From assembly GCF_017349315.1 (NCBI RefSeq), contig NZ_JAFMPP010000002.1:372001-436000 (forward strand): a stretch of 64,000 bases of DNA, in the 5' to 3' direction. Made by a program: the position numbers and the translations under genes. Under the pieces are notes generated by a model that worked only from the letters and a program-made list of their open reading frames with translations, was not told where the DNA came from and did no database searches. Of the stretch, positions 8,984-18,977 are shown one piece after another. Numbering within the stretch: the stretch's first letter is position 1; each line of letters begins with the position of its first letter. This stretch comes from Jiella flava (lineage in GTDB: Bacteria > Pseudomonadota > Alphaproteobacteria > Rhizobiales > Rhizobiaceae).

Positions 8984-9403
8984 TCAAGGCTGCCACGGAT
9001 TGATGAGGGCGACGCCGCAGTTTTGGAAGTCTTTGACGTTCCGCGTGGCGAGCACGGCACGATGGGCGAGGGCGATGGCGGCGATCTGGCAGTCTGATTG
9101 CGTCATTGGGCGGCCGATCCGACGGCAAGCGCTCGCAATGGTTGCGTAGTGACGCGCGGCCTCACGATCGAAGCTGAGAGTCCTGTCGCCAATTGCCAGC
9201 TCGATGGCGCGTTCGATCGCCATCCTCAGGGCGGCCTTGCGCCGACCTTCGGGAAGAATTTCGACACCGAGACGCAGTTCGGCCTCCGTGACGGCGGTAA
9301 TGTAAAAGTTCGACCTCGGTTGCGCCGAGAGCCAGGCTGCTGCGACGGGGTCTGGCTGAGGTTTGATGATCTCGGAGATGACGTTCGTATCGAGAACGAT
9401 CAT
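8984..9403 (-). CDS. FitB/VapC-like PIN-domain toxin
   Basis: A 139-residue PIN-domain ribonuclease of the VapC/FitB type. It opens with MIVLDTNVISEIIKPQPDP (catalytic D5). It keeps the central acidic patch TEAELRLGVE and the TQSDCQIAAIA aspartate, and ends with the TRNVKDFQ...NPW pattern typical of this subgroup. All expected acidic residues are present and the length is normal, so it should be active. It starts 6 bases after the antitoxin stop, as in a standard antitoxin-toxin operon. It converges on the UdgX gene, with 30 bases between them. Confidence 0.9.
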   Translation of the reverse strand: MIVLDTNVISEIIKPQPDPVAAAWLSAQPRSNFYITAVTEAELRLGVEILPEGRRKAALRMAIERAIELAIGDRTLSFDREAARHYATIASACRRIGRPMTQSDCQIAAIALAHRAVLATRNVKDFQNCGVALINPWQP

Positions 9404-9409
9404 GGCGCG

Positions 9410-9700
9410 TCATTTGAAACGGGGCGGGTTCCGCATGGGTTCACGGGGCGGGATATCCAATGCGACGCCCCCCAGATGCTCGAAATGTTTGCGAATGGCG
9501 TCAACGAGATTTTCCGTCCCGCCATTGATCTTTTTCCCGCTTTCCTCAGCGGATTCAGGCGGTGGTATGTGAGGCTCGCCCGAGGCTTCCCGCAGCATCA
9601 CCGCCGCCTCGGCCTCGACCGAGCGGCCATGCTGGGCGGCGCGTTCGCGGATGTGACGGGTAAGTTCCTCGTCGAGATCGTGGATCGTCAGGCTGGTCAT
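9410..9700 (-). CDS. FitA-like ribbon-helix-helix antitoxin
   Basis: A 96-residue antitoxin. The N-terminus (MTSLTIHDLDEELTRHIRER...HGRSVEAEAAVMLREA) is a ribbon-helix-helix DNA-binding domain of the FitA/Arc type. The C-terminal half, with PPREPMRNPPRFK, is the toxin-binding tail. The ATG at 9700 is preferred over a longer frame starting at 9796 because GGGAG lies just before it and homology begins there. It represses its own operon in characterised relatives; no palindrome was clear to me upstream. Confidence 0.85.
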   Translation of the reverse strand: MTSLTIHDLDEELTRHIRERAAQHGRSVEAEAAVMLREASGEPHIPPPESAEESGKKINGGTENLVDAIRKHFEHLGGVALDIPPREPMRNPPRFK

Positions 9701-9939
9701 CGGGCATCTCCCTGCAGCGGTGATCAGATCGTAGCCGGGATGGCGCGATTGATCCAGCGGGCGGCGGCCGCCGTATTGCTTATGGTCCCGGGCCATGCTG
9801 GAGCGCGGTGCTTCAGGCGCCGTCCGCTTGAGCCCTTGGAAATGATCAGCTAAGCCGCTCGCGAGAGATTGACATGTGACGAAGAGACGATCGCGCGCCT
9901 TGCCCGGTTGCGCCTTGGCTTTGTCGGACGCTTTGGTGA

Positions 9940-11490
9940 ATGGATATGGCTCAGAAAAAGCCGAAACGGGTGACGGCGCGGGTGCCGCGCGGCTTCGTCG
10001 ACCGCGACGCCGCGGATCTGCGGGCGCAGGACGCGATGCTGGCGACGATCCGGCGGGTCTACGAGACCTACGGGTTCGAGCCGGTCGAGACGCCGATTTT
10101 CGAATATACCGATGCGCTCGGCAAGTTTTTGCCGGATAGCGACCGGCCGAACGAGGGCGTCTTCTCGATCGAGGACGACGACGAGCAGTGGATGTCGCTC
10201 CGCTACGACCTCACCGCGCCGCTCGCCCGCTATGTGGCGGAAAATTTCGAGACCCTGCCCAAACCCTATCGCAGCTATCGGGCGGGCTACGTCTTCCGCA
10301 ACGAAAAGCCGGGGCCAGGGCGCTTTCGCCAGTTCATGCAGTTCGACGCCGATATCGTCGGCGCGCCGAACGTCTCGGCCGACGCCGAGATGGCGATGAT
10401 GATGGCCGACACGATGGAAGCGCTGGGCATCGAGCGCGGGCAGTATGTCATTCGGGTGAACAACCGGAAGGTGCTCGACGGGGTGCTGGAAGCGATCGGC
10501 CTCGGCGGCGAAGAGAATGCCGGACGGCGGCTGACGGTGCTGCGGGCGATCGACAAGCTGGACAAATTCTCCACCGCAGAGGTCAGGCTTCTGCTCGGCG
10601 AGGGTCGAAGAGACGAAAGCGGAGACTTCACGCCGGGTGCGGGACTTAACGAACGCGCTATTCAGCAAATCGTTGACGATTATATCGCTGCGGCGATGTC
10701 TGAATTTGTGGATGGGACGAACAACCACGCAATTCGACAGCTGAAGGCCTCAGCTTTTGGCACAAATCCAAAATTTCACGAAGGTGTCGAAGACTTAGCG
10801 TCGATTGCCGATTTTGTCGGATCAGCCGGTTACGGCCCAGACCGCGTCAAGATCGATCCCTCCGTCGTCCGCGGTCTCGAATACTACACCGGACCGGTCT
10901 TCGAAGCCGAACTCCTCTTCGACGTGACCAACGAGAAGGGCGAGGTCGTCCGCTTCGGCTCCGTCGGCGGCGGCGGGCGCTATGACGGGCTGGTCTCGCG
11001 CTTCATGAGCCAGCCGGTGCCGGCGACGGGCTTTTCGATCGGCGTGTCGCGGCTGATGACGGCGCTCAAAAATCTCGGCCGGCTCAAGACGTCGGAGCGC
11101 ACCGGTCCGGTGGTCGTCACCGTGATGGACCGCGACCGCATGGCCGATTATCAGGCGATGGCGACGCTGTTGCGTAACGCCCTCAATGACGATCCCTCCT
11201 TGCCGCCTGTGCCGGTCGAGGTGTTCCAGGGCAATCCCAAACAGTTCGGCAAGCAGCTGCAATATGCCGATCGGCGCAATGCCCCGGTCGTCGTCATCCA
11301 GGGCGGCGACGAAAAGGCCGCCGGCAAGGTCCAGGTGAAGGATCTGGCCCTCGGCAAGGAACTCTCCGCCACCATCACCGACAACGCCGAATGGCGCGAG
11401 GCGCGGGCCGGCCAGGAACTCGTCGACGAGGCCGAGCTGGTTGAAGCGGTTAAGCGCATCCTCGCCCGCCCGCTGAGCGAGAAGGGTTGA
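9940..11490 (+). CDS. hisS: Histidyl-tRNA synthetase
   Basis: Class II aminoacyl-tRNA synthetase charging tRNA-His (516 residues). Motif 2 is visible in [20 protein letters not shown], the histidine-binding HisA motif [12 protein letters not shown] begins at residue 311, and motif 3 is FSIGVSRLM. The sequence is of the alphaproteobacterial type, with an extended N-terminal [15 protein letters not shown] segment. A second ATG at 9946 is an equally possible start. The stretch coding residues about 220-293 (the insertion domain) is clearly AT-richer and uses different codons from the rest. It is followed 4 bases later by hisZ, so HisRS is co-transcribed with histidine biosynthesis genes. Confidence 0.95.
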   Translation: MDMAQKKPKRVTARVPRGFVDRDAADLRAQDAMLATIRRVYETYGFEPVETPIFEYTDALGKFLPDSDRPNEGVFSIEDDDEQWMSLRYDLTAPLARYVAENFETLPKPYRSYRAGYVFRNEKPGPGRFRQFMQFDADIVGAPNVSADAEMAMMMADTMEALGIERGQYVIRVNNRKVLDGVLEAIGLGGEENAGRRLTVLRAIDKLDKFSTAEVRLLLGEGRRDESGDFTPGAGLNERAIQQIVDDYIAAAMSEFVDGTNNHAIRQLKASAFGTNPKFHEGVEDLASIADFVGSAGYGPDRVKIDPSVVRGLEYYTGPVFEAELLFDVTNEKGEVVRFGSVGGGGRYDGLVSRFMSQPVPATGFSIGVSRLMTALKNLGRLKTSERTGPVVVTVMDRDRMADYQAMATLLRNALNDDPSLPPVPVEVFQGNPKQFGKQLQYADRRNAPVVVIQGGDEKAAGKVQVKDLALGKELSATITDNAEWREARAGQELVDEAELVEAVKRILARPLSEKG

Positions 11491-11494
11491 CGGC

Positions 11495-12634
11495 GTGCAA
11501 GCTGGCAACGACACCATCGGCCCGGCGCTCGACGCGCTGTTTGCAACGCGGGGCGCCTTTGCGGCCGAGCCGCCGATTATCCTGCCCGCCGAGCCCTATC
11601 TCGACACGGCCGGCGAAGCCTTGCGCCGGCGCATCTTCCTGACAAGGGGCGAGGGCGGCGAGACCTTGTGCCTGCGCCCGGACTTTACCATACCCGTCTG
11701 TATTCGGCATATAGAAGAGGCGGCGGAGCTGCCCAAGCGCTATTGCTATCGCGGCCTGGTGTTTCGCCAGCGCGCCGATGGCCCGGCGGAGTTCGTCCAG
11801 GCCGGAATCGAGGATCTCGGCGAGGACCACCGCGCCGAGGCCGATGCGCGGGCGCTCGCCGATGCGCTGGCGGCGCTTCAGACAGCCGGTCTCGACCCGG
11901 CTGGCCTCAACGTCATTCTCGGCGATCAGGGGCTGTTCGAGGCGGTCTTGCGGGCGCTTGGTCTGCCCCAGGGCTGGCAGCGCCGGCTGATCCGCACCTT
12001 TGGCCATGACGACCAGTTGAAAGCGGTGCTCGACGCTTTGGCGAAGGGGCCGGAAGACACGCTCGAGGGCATCGAGCCACAGCTCGTCGAACTGGCGCGC
12101 GACCGCGAGGAGGGCGCCCTGACGCGGCTCATACGTTCGCGTATGGAGGAGGCTGGCCTGCCGCCTCATTCCGGCCGCTCGCCGGGCGAGATCGCCGCGC
12201 GGCTGATCGAAAAGGTTGCGGTGGCTGAAGCCCGGCTCGGCGAAGGCGCGCTGAAACTGCTTGAAGCGTTTCTGGCGATCGACTGCTCGTTGGACGCGGC
12301 GGCGGATCGGCTCGCCGAGCTGATGGGCGGCGCCGGTCTCGATCTCGGCCGGGCAATGACCGTGTTCGAGACCCGCAATCTCGCGCTGCAGGCGGCCAAT
12401 GTCGATTTGGCTGCCCTGAACTATCGTGCCGCCTTTGGCAGGCCGATCGATTATTACACCGGCCTCGTCTTCGAGGTGCGCCAGCCGGGCGGCAGCGATG
12501 CGCTGGCCGGTGGCGGGCGCTACGATCGCCTGATGACGATGCTCGGCGCGACCCAGCCGATCCCCGCGGTCGGCTTCGCGCTGTGGCTCGACCGGGTCGC
12601 GGCCGATCTCGAAACCCGTGGAGGCGCGGCATGA
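11495..12634 (+). CDS. hisZ: ATP phosphoribosyltransferase regulatory subunit
   Basis: Catalytically inactive HisRS-like paralogue (379 residues) that forms an octamer with short HisG and carries histidine feedback inhibition. The synthetase core is recognisable ([53 protein letters not shown]), but the tRNA-anticodon domain is missing, as expected for HisZ. It begins at GTG four bases after hisS and overlaps hisG by the ATGA arrangement, indicating translational coupling. The adjacency hisS-hisZ-hisG fits the family's origin by duplication of hisS. Confidence 0.93.
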   Translation: MQAGNDTIGPALDALFATRGAFAAEPPIILPAEPYLDTAGEALRRRIFLTRGEGGETLCLRPDFTIPVCIRHIEEAAELPKRYCYRGLVFRQRADGPAEFVQAGIEDLGEDHRAEADARALADALAALQTAGLDPAGLNVILGDQGLFEAVLRALGLPQGWQRRLIRTFGHDDQLKAVLDALAKGPEDTLEGIEPQLVELARDREEGALTRLIRSRMEEAGLPPHSGRSPGEIAARLIEKVAVAEARLGEGALKLLEAFLAIDCSLDAAADRLAELMGGAGLDLGRAMTVFETRNLALQAANVDLAALNYRAAFGRPIDYYTGLVFEVRQPGGSDALAGGGRYDRLMTMLGATQPIPAVGFALWLDRVAADLETRGGAA

Positions 12635-13323
12635 GCCTCACCCTCGCCATTCCCTCCAAGGGCCGGCTGATGGAAAAATCGCTGGCGGCGCTGAAGTCCG
12701 CCGGGATCGACGTGATCGCCGGCGAGACGCGCTCCTATCGCACGTCGGTCTCCGGCTTCGACGGACTGGACGTGCTGCTTCTGTCGGCGTCGGAGATCGC
12801 TCGCCAGCTGCGTGACGGGGCAATCGACTTCGGCGTCACCGGTGAGGACCTGATCCGCGAGAGCATGCCGGACGCGGACGGCCAAGTCGATTTTGTCGCC
12901 AGGCTCAGCTTTGGCCACGCCGATGTCGTCGTCGCCGTCCCTGAGGCCTGGGTGGATGTGGCGACGATGGATGATCTCGGAGATATCGCCGGCTCGTTCC
13001 GCGCCCGTCACGGCCGGCGCTTGCGCATCGCGACGAAATATTGGCGCCTGACTCAGGGCTTCTTCACCCGGCTGCACGGCATCCAGAGCTATCGCATCGT
13101 CGAAAGTCTCGGCGCGACAGAGGGCGCGCCGGCGGCGGGCTCGGCCGACATCATCGTCGACATCACCTCGACCGGCTCGACGCTGACGGCGAACCAGTTG
13201 AAAGTGCTCGCCGACGGCACGATCCTGAAGTCCGAAGCCTGCCTCTTGTGCTCCAAAACCCGGCCACGCGAGGCCGGCGACAGAGCGCTCGCCGAAGATC
13301 TGGCGCGGCGTTTTCGCGGCTGA
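12631..13323 (+). CDS. hisG: ATP phosphoribosyltransferase, short form
   Basis: Catalyses the first step of histidine biosynthesis: ATP plus phosphoribosyl pyrophosphate to phosphoribosyl-ATP. At 230 residues it is the short form that lacks the ACT-like regulatory domain and needs HisZ, which is encoded just upstream. Motifs include [14 protein letters not shown] at the N-terminus, [12 protein letters not shown] and the PRPP-binding stretch [14 protein letters not shown]. The start overlaps the hisZ stop (ATGA). Confidence 0.95.
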   Translation: MSLTLAIPSKGRLMEKSLAALKSAGIDVIAGETRSYRTSVSGFDGLDVLLLSASEIARQLRDGAIDFGVTGEDLIRESMPDADGQVDFVARLSFGHADVVVAVPEAWVDVATMDDLGDIAGSFRARHGRRLRIATKYWRLTQGFFTRLHGIQSYRIVESLGATEGAPAAGSADIIVDITSTGSTLTANQLKVLADGTILKSEACLLCSKTRPREAGDRALAEDLARRFRG

Positions 13324-13442
13324 AACGCTCGGTTACAACTCGTAATACGCGCGAGGCGGCGTGATCGCTTCGCGAGCTTTATATCCGTTCTCGATAGCAG
13401 GGCTCTGATCGATGGAGCCAAGAAACTCTCGAGGACAGGACG

Positions 13443-14348
13443 ATGGAAAAACCGAAAGACAGCGGCTTTGCGCTCAATCGCCGGCAGGCGCTGACGGCGA
13501 TCGCGGTGACCGCCAGCGGGGCGATGATCCCGCGCGCTGCCTTCGCGGTCGAGCAGAGCAATGCCGCGATGCTCGTCGGGGCGACTGTCTGCCGGCTGCT
13601 GCCGGATGTGACGGAAGGTCCCTATTACGTCGACGACAAGCTGGTGCGGGCCGACATCACCGAGGGGCGGCCTGGCGTGCCGGTCCTGCTGCGGCTGCAG
13701 GTGGTGGATGCGACCTGCCAGCCCCTGGCGAAGGCGCGCGTCGACGTCTGGCACTGCGACGCCACCGGCCTTTACTCGAACTATGGCGGGCAGGGCGACG
13801 ACCACGATCATCCGGTCTCGACCAAAGGCGAGACGTTCTTGCGTGGCACACAAATGAGCGATGCGAACGGCTTGGTGAATTTCACCACGATCTATCCCGG
13901 TTGGTATCGCAGTCGCACCACGCATATTCATTTCAAAGTGTTTCTGAGCGCAACGAATGTTCTCACCGGGCAGATTTTCTTTCCCTATGCGCTCAGCCAG
14001 TTCATTTACGACAAGGTGCCACCCTATTCGATGCGCAAGGCGGTACGCGACACGCTGAACGCCAGCGACGGCATCGCTCGAGAGGCCGGCGCTGCGTCGC
14101 ATGCGGCGATCACCGAGCAGGGCACGCGGTATCTCGCGGCACTCATCGTCGGCGTCGATCCGGCTGCCAAATCCAATAGCGCCGAGGGATTCAACGGTCC
14201 GCCGATGGGCGAGGGCAAAAGCGGTCCGCCGCCGGGCGGCTTTGGTGGTCCGGATGGTCCGGGTGGCGCTGGTGGCCCACCGCCGGAGCGCGGCGATCCG
14301 AAGGCCTCGCTCGTTCCCGGCGTCGCCGGCATTATCGTGTCCGAATAA
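13443..14348 (+). CDS. Secreted intradiol ring-cleavage dioxygenase
   Basis: A 301-residue protein of the catechol/protocatechuate intradiol dioxygenase superfamily. The Fe(III) ligands expected from the family are in place: a Tyr in TEGPYYVDD, and Tyr/His/His in YPGWYRSRTTHIHFKV. The N-terminus contains NRRQALTAIAVTASGAMIPRAAFA, which resembles a twin-arginine signal, so the enzyme is probably exported. Export sets it apart from the cytoplasmic catabolic enzymes, and no catechol-pathway genes surround it. The last 60 residues are a Gly/Pro-rich tail (GPPPGGFGGPDGPGGAGG). Substrate unknown. Confidence 0.85.
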   Translation: MEKPKDSGFALNRRQALTAIAVTASGAMIPRAAFAVEQSNAAMLVGATVCRLLPDVTEGPYYVDDKLVRADITEGRPGVPVLLRLQVVDATCQPLAKARVDVWHCDATGLYSNYGGQGDDHDHPVSTKGETFLRGTQMSDANGLVNFTTIYPGWYRSRTTHIHFKVFLSATNVLTGQIFFPYALSQFIYDKVPPYSMRKAVRDTLNASDGIAREAGAASHAAITEQGTRYLAALIVGVDPAAKSNSAEGFNGPPMGEGKSGPPPGGFGGPDGPGGAGGPPPERGDPKASLVPGVAGIIVSE

Positions 14349-14480
14349 AGCGGTCGCGGCGCGTCGTCGCCGCAATGCTTCGTTACAAATAGCCGTGACC
14401 TACCGCAAGGTTCGCTTCACGTTTGTGTGTGTAGCTGGTGTCGACATCTGACATTCACCCAGCATGACGAAGGAACCGCC

Positions 14481-14963
14481 ATGTCACTGACCATCGGATC
14501 GAGTCCCTCGGCGACGCCCCTCATCTCGAGCGACAGCTCCAGTGGCGATGATGCTTCGGCGATCGCGGCAAAGCTGGCGGCGGCACAACAGGCACTCGCC
14601 GAAGCCGAGCAGTCGGGCGATGCCGACGAGACGGCGACGCAGGAGGCGGCGGTCGCCAAATACACCGCGCAATTGGCGGCGGCCCAGCAAAGCGCCGCCA
14701 GCACATCGACCTCCACGACCCAGCAGAGCGCCAATGCGCCGGCAAATGGTGCGTCCGGCACCGACGAGGCGCAAAATCCCTACAAGGTGACGGCGCGGGT
14801 CGATACGACGGCGATCAGCGCCGCCAAGGAGGCCAGCCAGAGCGATGACGTCGCGGGGAATGGCACGGCGGCCAAGGCCGAGCAGACGGCCAAAGCCGAG
14901 CAGGAATATCAGGCCAACATGCCTCAGTCGGGCGCCGCGCAAAGCGAGGCTGCTCAGGCCTGA
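14481..14963 (+). CDS. Low-complexity Ala/Ser/Gln-rich protein, unknown
   Basis: A 160-residue protein with no signal peptide and no family I recognise. It consists of Ser/Gly N-terminal residues, an Ala/Gln/Glu helix-prone segment (about 25-75), a Ser/Thr/Asn-rich linker and an Ala/Gln/Glu C-terminus. The middle has a more specific stretch, NPYKVTARVDTTAISAAKEA. The ATG at 14481 follows AAGGAACC. A codon pattern with GC-rich third positions and a good ribosome site argue that it is real. It stands alone between the dioxygenase and fumC. Confidence 0.6.
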   Translation: MSLTIGSSPSATPLISSDSSSGDDASAIAAKLAAAQQALAEAEQSGDADETATQEAAVAKYTAQLAAAQQSAASTSTSTTQQSANAPANGASGTDEAQNPYKVTARVDTTAISAAKEASQSDDVAGNGTAAKAEQTAKAEQEYQANMPQSGAAQSEAAQA

Positions 14964-15022
14964 TCATGGGCCTGACACAAGGCTGCCGCGCGACCACCGA
15001 CCCTCGGTCGTTCGGGGCCGAC

Positions 15023-16411
15023 TTACTTCGGTGCGATCATCGTCGATGGATCGACGATGCGGTCGTAGTCGTCGGCCGAGACAAGGCCCGAGGCGATCGC
15101 CTCGTCGCGGAGCGTCGTGCCTTTCTTGTGAGCGGTCTTGGCGATGTTGGCGGCGTTGTCGTAGCCGATCGTCGGGGCGAGGGCCGTCACCAGCATCAGC
15201 GACTGCTGCATCAGCGCGTTGATCCGCTCCTCATTCGCCTCGATGCCGTCGACGCAATGCTCGGCAAAACTCTCCATGCCGTCGGCAAGCAGCCGGATCG
15301 AGGAGAGGACGGCGTTGGCGATCACCGGCTTGAAGACGTTGAGCTCGAAATGGCCCTGCGAGGCGGCGACGGTCACCGTGGTCTCGTGGCCCATGATCTC
15401 GGTCGCGACCATGGTCAGCGCCTCGCACTGGGTCGGGTTGACCTTGCCGGGCATGATCGAGGAGCCTGGCTCGTTGGCCGGCAGGTTCAATTCGCCAAGC
15501 CCCGAGCGCGGGCCCGAACCGAGGAAGCGGATATCGTTGGCGATCTTCATCAGATCGGCGGCGAGCGTGTTCAAGGCGCCGTGGAAGAAGGTCAACGCGC
15601 CGTGCGAGGCCAGCGCCTCGAACTTGTTCTCGGCGGTGCGGAAAGGATGGCCGGTGAGCGTGGCGATTTCGGCGGCGATCGCCGTGTCGAAGCCGACCGG
15701 GGCGTTGAGGCCGGTGCCGACGGCGGTCCCGCCCTGGGCGAGCGCCAAGACGCCGTCGAGCGCCTGGTCGATGCGCGTCTCGGCAAGCTGGAGCGCCATC
15801 GCATAGCCGGAAAATTCCTGGCCGAGCGTGACCGGGGTCGCGTCCTGGGTATGGGTACGGCCGATCTTGATAATGCCCTCGAAGGCTTTGGCTTTCTTGT
15901 CGAGCGAGGCGTGGAGGGTTTGAAGCGCCGGCAAAAGCCGCGCCTTCGCCTCGACCACGGTCGCGACATGCATCGCCGTCGGGAAGACGTCGTTCGACGA
16001 CTGGCTCATATTGACGTGGTCGTTCGGATGAACCGGCGTCTTCGAACCAATCTCGCCGCCGAGCATTTCGATCGCCCGGTTGGAGATCACCTCGTTGACG
16101 TTCATGTTGGACTGGGTGCCCGAGCCGGTCTGATAGACGACCAGCGGGAAGTGATCGTCGAGCTTGCCGGCGATGATCTCGTCAGCGGCCTTTTCGATCG
16201 CGTCGCGCAGATCGGTGGGCAGTTTGCCTTTTTCCGCATTGACCCGCGCCGCCGCCTTCTTGACGGTGGCCAGCGCCCGGATCAGCGGCAGCGGCTGGCG
16301 CTCGGTGCCGATTTTGAAATTGTTGCGCGAGCGCTCGGTCTGCGCCCCCCAATAGCGGTCGTTTGCGACTTCGATCGCGCCGATGGAATCGGTTTCTGTT
16401 CGTGTCGTCAC
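15023..16411 (-). CDS. fumC: Class II fumarate hydratase
   Basis: Iron-independent fumarase of the TCA cycle (fumarate to L-malate), 462 residues. The family signature [11 protein letters not shown] is present, along with the substrate-binding regions [33 protein letters not shown] and [20 protein letters not shown]. It starts at GTG (16409-16411), preceded by AGGAAGGG on the minus strand. The frame stays open for another 430 bases upstream, but that part has no similarity and crosses a plus-strand lipoprotein gene. Confidence 0.96.
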   Translation of the reverse strand: MTTRTETDSIGAIEVANDRYWGAQTERSRNNFKIGTERQPLPLIRALATVKKAAARVNAEKGKLPTDLRDAIEKAADEIIAGKLDDHFPLVVYQTGSGTQSNMNVNEVISNRAIEMLGGEIGSKTPVHPNDHVNMSQSSNDVFPTAMHVATVVEAKARLLPALQTLHASLDKKAKAFEGIIKIGRTHTQDATPVTLGQEFSGYAMALQLAETRIDQALDGVLALAQGGTAVGTGLNAPVGFDTAIAAEIATLTGHPFRTAENKFEALASHGALTFFHGALNTLAADLMKIANDIRFLGSGPRSGLGELNLPANEPGSSIMPGKVNPTQCEALTMVATEIMGHETTVTVAASQGHFELNVFKPVIANAVLSSIRLLADGMESFAEHCVDGIEANEERINALMQQSLMLVTALAPTIGYDNAANIAKTAHKKGTTLRDEAIASGLVSADDYDRIVDPSTMIAPK

Positions 16412-16633
16412 GCTGAGCCCTTCCTCTGGACGGTCTGGTTGGAATGCCAATAGCGGCGCAAGGCGCGGATCGGAAGAGCGACGCGGCGCTAAAATCGCGT
16501 CAAGAGGATTGCTCGGCGGATGGATGAAGATCCCGCTGCGTCCGATTGCCTCTGCTGCGGCGACCTTGCCGATTTGTAACGCTGCCCAATCTCTCCTGTC
16601 AGGCAGATGTTTCAGGTTTTCGGAGGACAGGAC

Positions 16634-16849
16634 ATGAGGACCATGGTGAGGAGCGGCGCCGTGCTGGCAATGGTCGCGGCGCTGGCGATCTCGACGGGCT
16701 GCAGCCGCACCCAGCGCACCTTGGCGGGCGCGGGAATCGGCGGCGCCAGCGGCGCGGTGATCGGCAATGCGGTGGCGGGCACGGGCGGCGCGATTGTCGG
16801 CGGTGTCGGCGGTGCGGTCGCCGGCGGTTATATCGGCCGGCACTACTGA
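16634..16849 (+). CDS. Small glycine-zipper lipoprotein
   Basis: A 71-residue lipoprotein. The signal peptide ends in a lipobox (ISTGC), then a short [11 protein letters not shown], then a continuous glycine-zipper ([35 protein letters not shown]). Such proteins sit in the outer membrane or periplasm of alphaproteobacteria. The start ATG at 16634 follows GGAGGACAGGAC; an upstream in-frame ATG at 16607 would spoil the signal peptide. Convergent with the OmpA-like lipoprotein gene; the two share a terminator. Confidence 0.75.
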   Translation: MRTMVRSGAVLAMVAALAISTGCSRTQRTLAGAGIGGASGAVIGNAVAGTGGAIVGGVGGAVAGGYIGRHY

Positions 16850-16958
16850 GCAGCGGGAAGCGGACGGGTCCGGCGATCCTTCGGCTTTCCGCCGCCATAA
16901 ATTCTGGTGAGATGCTCTGATCGGGGTTGTGGCCGCTGAGATCGATCCAAGACAAATG

Positions 16959-16998
16959 AGAGGGGGTGGGCGATCAAACGCCCGCCCCCTCTTTTTTG
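16959..16998. terminator. Bidirectional intrinsic terminator
   Basis: A 14-bp stem (AGAGGGGGTGGGCG with CGCCCGCCCCCTCT, one G-U pair) and loop ATCAAA are followed by six T residues on the plus strand. It lies about 110 bases after the small lipoprotein gene and 20 bases from the stop of the convergent OmpA-like gene. Confidence 0.85.
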
Positions 16999-17017
16999 TT
17001 TATCGGATCTGGTCGGA

Positions 17018-17680
17018 TCAGCCGGAGGTCAGCGGCGAGATCGAGATTTCGACCCGGCGATTTTGAGCGCGGCCCGCTTCCGTCGCATTGGTGGCGACCG
17101 GCCGGGTTTCACCGAAGCCCTGGGTGTTGAGGCGCCGCGGATCGATGCCCTGGCTGGCCAGATACTGGCTGACCGAGCTGGCGCGATCCTGCGAAAGCCG
17201 CAAATTGTAATCGGCCGAGCCGGTGCTGTCGGTGAAACCGTCGACGTCGACGATCGACTTGTCGAACTCCTTCAGAACCAAGGCGACGGAGTTCAGCGTC
17301 GGATAGAAACCGGAGAGGATCGACGCCTGATCGGTCGGGAAGGTGATGTTCGATGGCATGTTCAGGATGATGCGGTCGCCGACGCGGGTGACCGAAACGC
17401 CGGTGCCGCGCAGCTGCTGGCGCAGCTTGGCTTCCTGATTGTCCATATAAAGACCGATGCCGCCGCCCGACAGCGCGCCGATGCCGGCCCCGATCAGCGC
17501 GGCCTTGCCGGCATTGTGGCCGGTGGCGCGGCCAACCACATAGCCGCCGAGCGCGCCGATACCGGCGCCGATGCCGGCCCCGCCGAGCGTGTTGGAGATC
17601 TTCTCCTCACCGGTATAGGGATCGGTGGTGCAGCCGGCGACAGCGGCGGTAAGCGCAAGCGCGAGGGCAAGTTTTCTCAT
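17018..17680 (-). CDS. OmpA-family lipoprotein (YiaD-like)
   Basis: A 220-residue outer-membrane lipoprotein. The lipobox is VAGC at about residue 16. Residues 33-75 form glycine-zipper helices (LGGAGIGAGIGALGGYVVGRATG...AALIGAGIGALSGGGIG). From about 110 there is an OmpA C-terminal peptidoglycan-binding domain (DVDGFTDSTGSADYNLRLSQ, RASSVSQYL, NRRVEISI). It probably links the outer membrane to peptidoglycan. It is a single-gene unit ended by the shared terminator. Confidence 0.9.
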   Translation of the reverse strand: MRKLALALALTAAVAGCTTDPYTGEEKISNTLGGAGIGAGIGALGGYVVGRATGHNAGKAALIGAGIGALSGGGIGLYMDNQEAKLRQQLRGTGVSVTRVGDRIILNMPSNITFPTDQASILSGFYPTLNSVALVLKEFDKSIVDVDGFTDSTGSADYNLRLSQDRASSVSQYLASQGIDPRRLNTQGFGETRPVATNATEAGRAQNRRVEISISPLTSG

Positions 17681-17853
17681 CAGGTTCTGACCAGCCTATC
17701 GAGTGGGCGGGCGTCGCCGCCGGCGCCGTTGGTTTCTTTAGCGCCCCGATACCGGTCACACTTGGCTGGAATAGGGCTGTCGCGGACCGTGGGCGATTTT
17801 GCACAACTTGTTGCAAATTGGCCGCATCTGCCTGGAGCGACGGGCGCCGACGC

Positions 17854-18873
17854 TCACAGCAGCCGGGGACGGAGCTGGCTTACCTCCCAGTCGTTCAGGA
17901 ATTCGAGCTGCCGGCCGAGCCACTCCGCCGTGAAATTTTCGCTGCCCCATTCCGCAGTCTTGTCGGCGAAATTGCCGATGAGCCAGAGATGGCGGATGGC
18001 GACAAAGATCGCGATCGCCGCTTCGTCGATCGCCGCGACCGGCCGGGCCGAGCGATAGCCGGCATCGAAGGCGCGCCAGATCGCGTGGCGGCGCCGGCCG
18101 AACGAGACCTGCGCCCACAGATGGACCGCGAGATCGTAGGCGAGATAGCCAAAACCGCCGTCGTCAAAATCAAAGAGCACGGCTTGGCCGGCGAGCGGTC
18201 CGGTCTCGGGAAGCCGGGCATTAAGGCCGTGGCAATCGCCATGGCAGCGGATGCGGGTCAGGCGATCGTCCAACGCTGCGACGCGGTCGGCGAGCCGCGC
18301 GGCGATGGCCTCCGCGCTCTCCGGCAGCGACGGCCCGACGCCAAGCACGGTTTCGACCGTGCGCCGAATGGCGGCGACCGGGCCGTGGAGAAGCTGGTCG
18401 AGATCAAGGCGGTGGCGTCCCTCCGCCGCCTTCGGATAGGCGGCGCTCGCCGCATGCAGGCGCGCAAGGGCAACGCCTTGAAGGTGGGCATCGGCGGCTG
18501 AATCAAGATTTGGGACACGGCCGTCGACATGCCGGAAGAGGACGAGCGGACGGCTGCCTTGCGGCAACTCGGCCGTGGCGAACAGCGCGCCGTTCTGTCC
18601 GGCGAACGGCGCAGCGACTGGAACGCCTTCGGCGTCGAGATAGGCGATGAAGGCCGTCTCGGCGGCAACATCCGCTTCCCCTCGCAGCCGCCTGCCGGAC
18701 ACTCGCGCGACGAAGCGTTCTTCGTCACGCGTGCGAATTTCGTAGCAATCGTTGAAGCCGCGATTGAGGAGGCTGCAGCGCGCAATCGGCCCGATCGGAT
18801 AGTGGGCCTCGACGAGGGCCGCCACGGCTTGCGGTGTCGGTGTGGCGTAAAGGACGGGCAGAGGATTTGTCAT
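17854..18873 (-). CDS. APH-fold phosphotransferase (homoserine kinase/SrkA-like)
   Basis: A 339-residue kinase of the aminoglycoside phosphotransferase/choline kinase fold. The catalytic loop is CHGDCHGLN (H211, D213, N218) and the metal-binding DFDDGGFGYLAYDLA follows. The N-lobe pattern NRGFNDCYEI and RFVARVSG matches SrkA- or ThrB2-like proteins. True homoserine kinases of this type usually sit with ispH/rnhA in rhizobia; here the neighbour is asd beyond a pseudogene, so an amino-acid link is only suggestive. Start at 18873 (MTNPLPVLYATPTPQAV) by homology. Confidence 0.78.
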   Translation of the reverse strand: MTNPLPVLYATPTPQAVAALVEAHYPIGPIARCSLLNRGFNDCYEIRTRDEERFVARVSGRRLRGEADVAAETAFIAYLDAEGVPVAAPFAGQNGALFATAELPQGSRPLVLFRHVDGRVPNLDSAADAHLQGVALARLHAASAAYPKAAEGRHRLDLDQLLHGPVAAIRRTVETVLGVGPSLPESAEAIAARLADRVAALDDRLTRIRCHGDCHGLNARLPETGPLAGQAVLFDFDDGGFGYLAYDLAVHLWAQVSFGRRRHAIWRAFDAGYRSARPVAAIDEAAIAIFVAIRHLWLIGNFADKTAEWGSENFTAEWLGRQLEFLNDWEVSQLRPRLL

Positions 18874-18977
18874 CAACGTTCGCCGGGTCTTCGGGCGTTG
18901 GCCTCCTCCTGGAGCCACCATACCGCCGCGTTGTTGGCCATTCGTCCCGTTTCGCCGGCCAGCGCATCGTGCTCAGC

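Noticed and set aside
16412-16843. Upstream in-frame extension of fumC
   Set aside because: It has no similarity to fumarases, is Ala/Arg-rich, and overlaps the plus-strand glycine-zipper lipoprotein gene. The GTG at 16411 has a good ribosome site.
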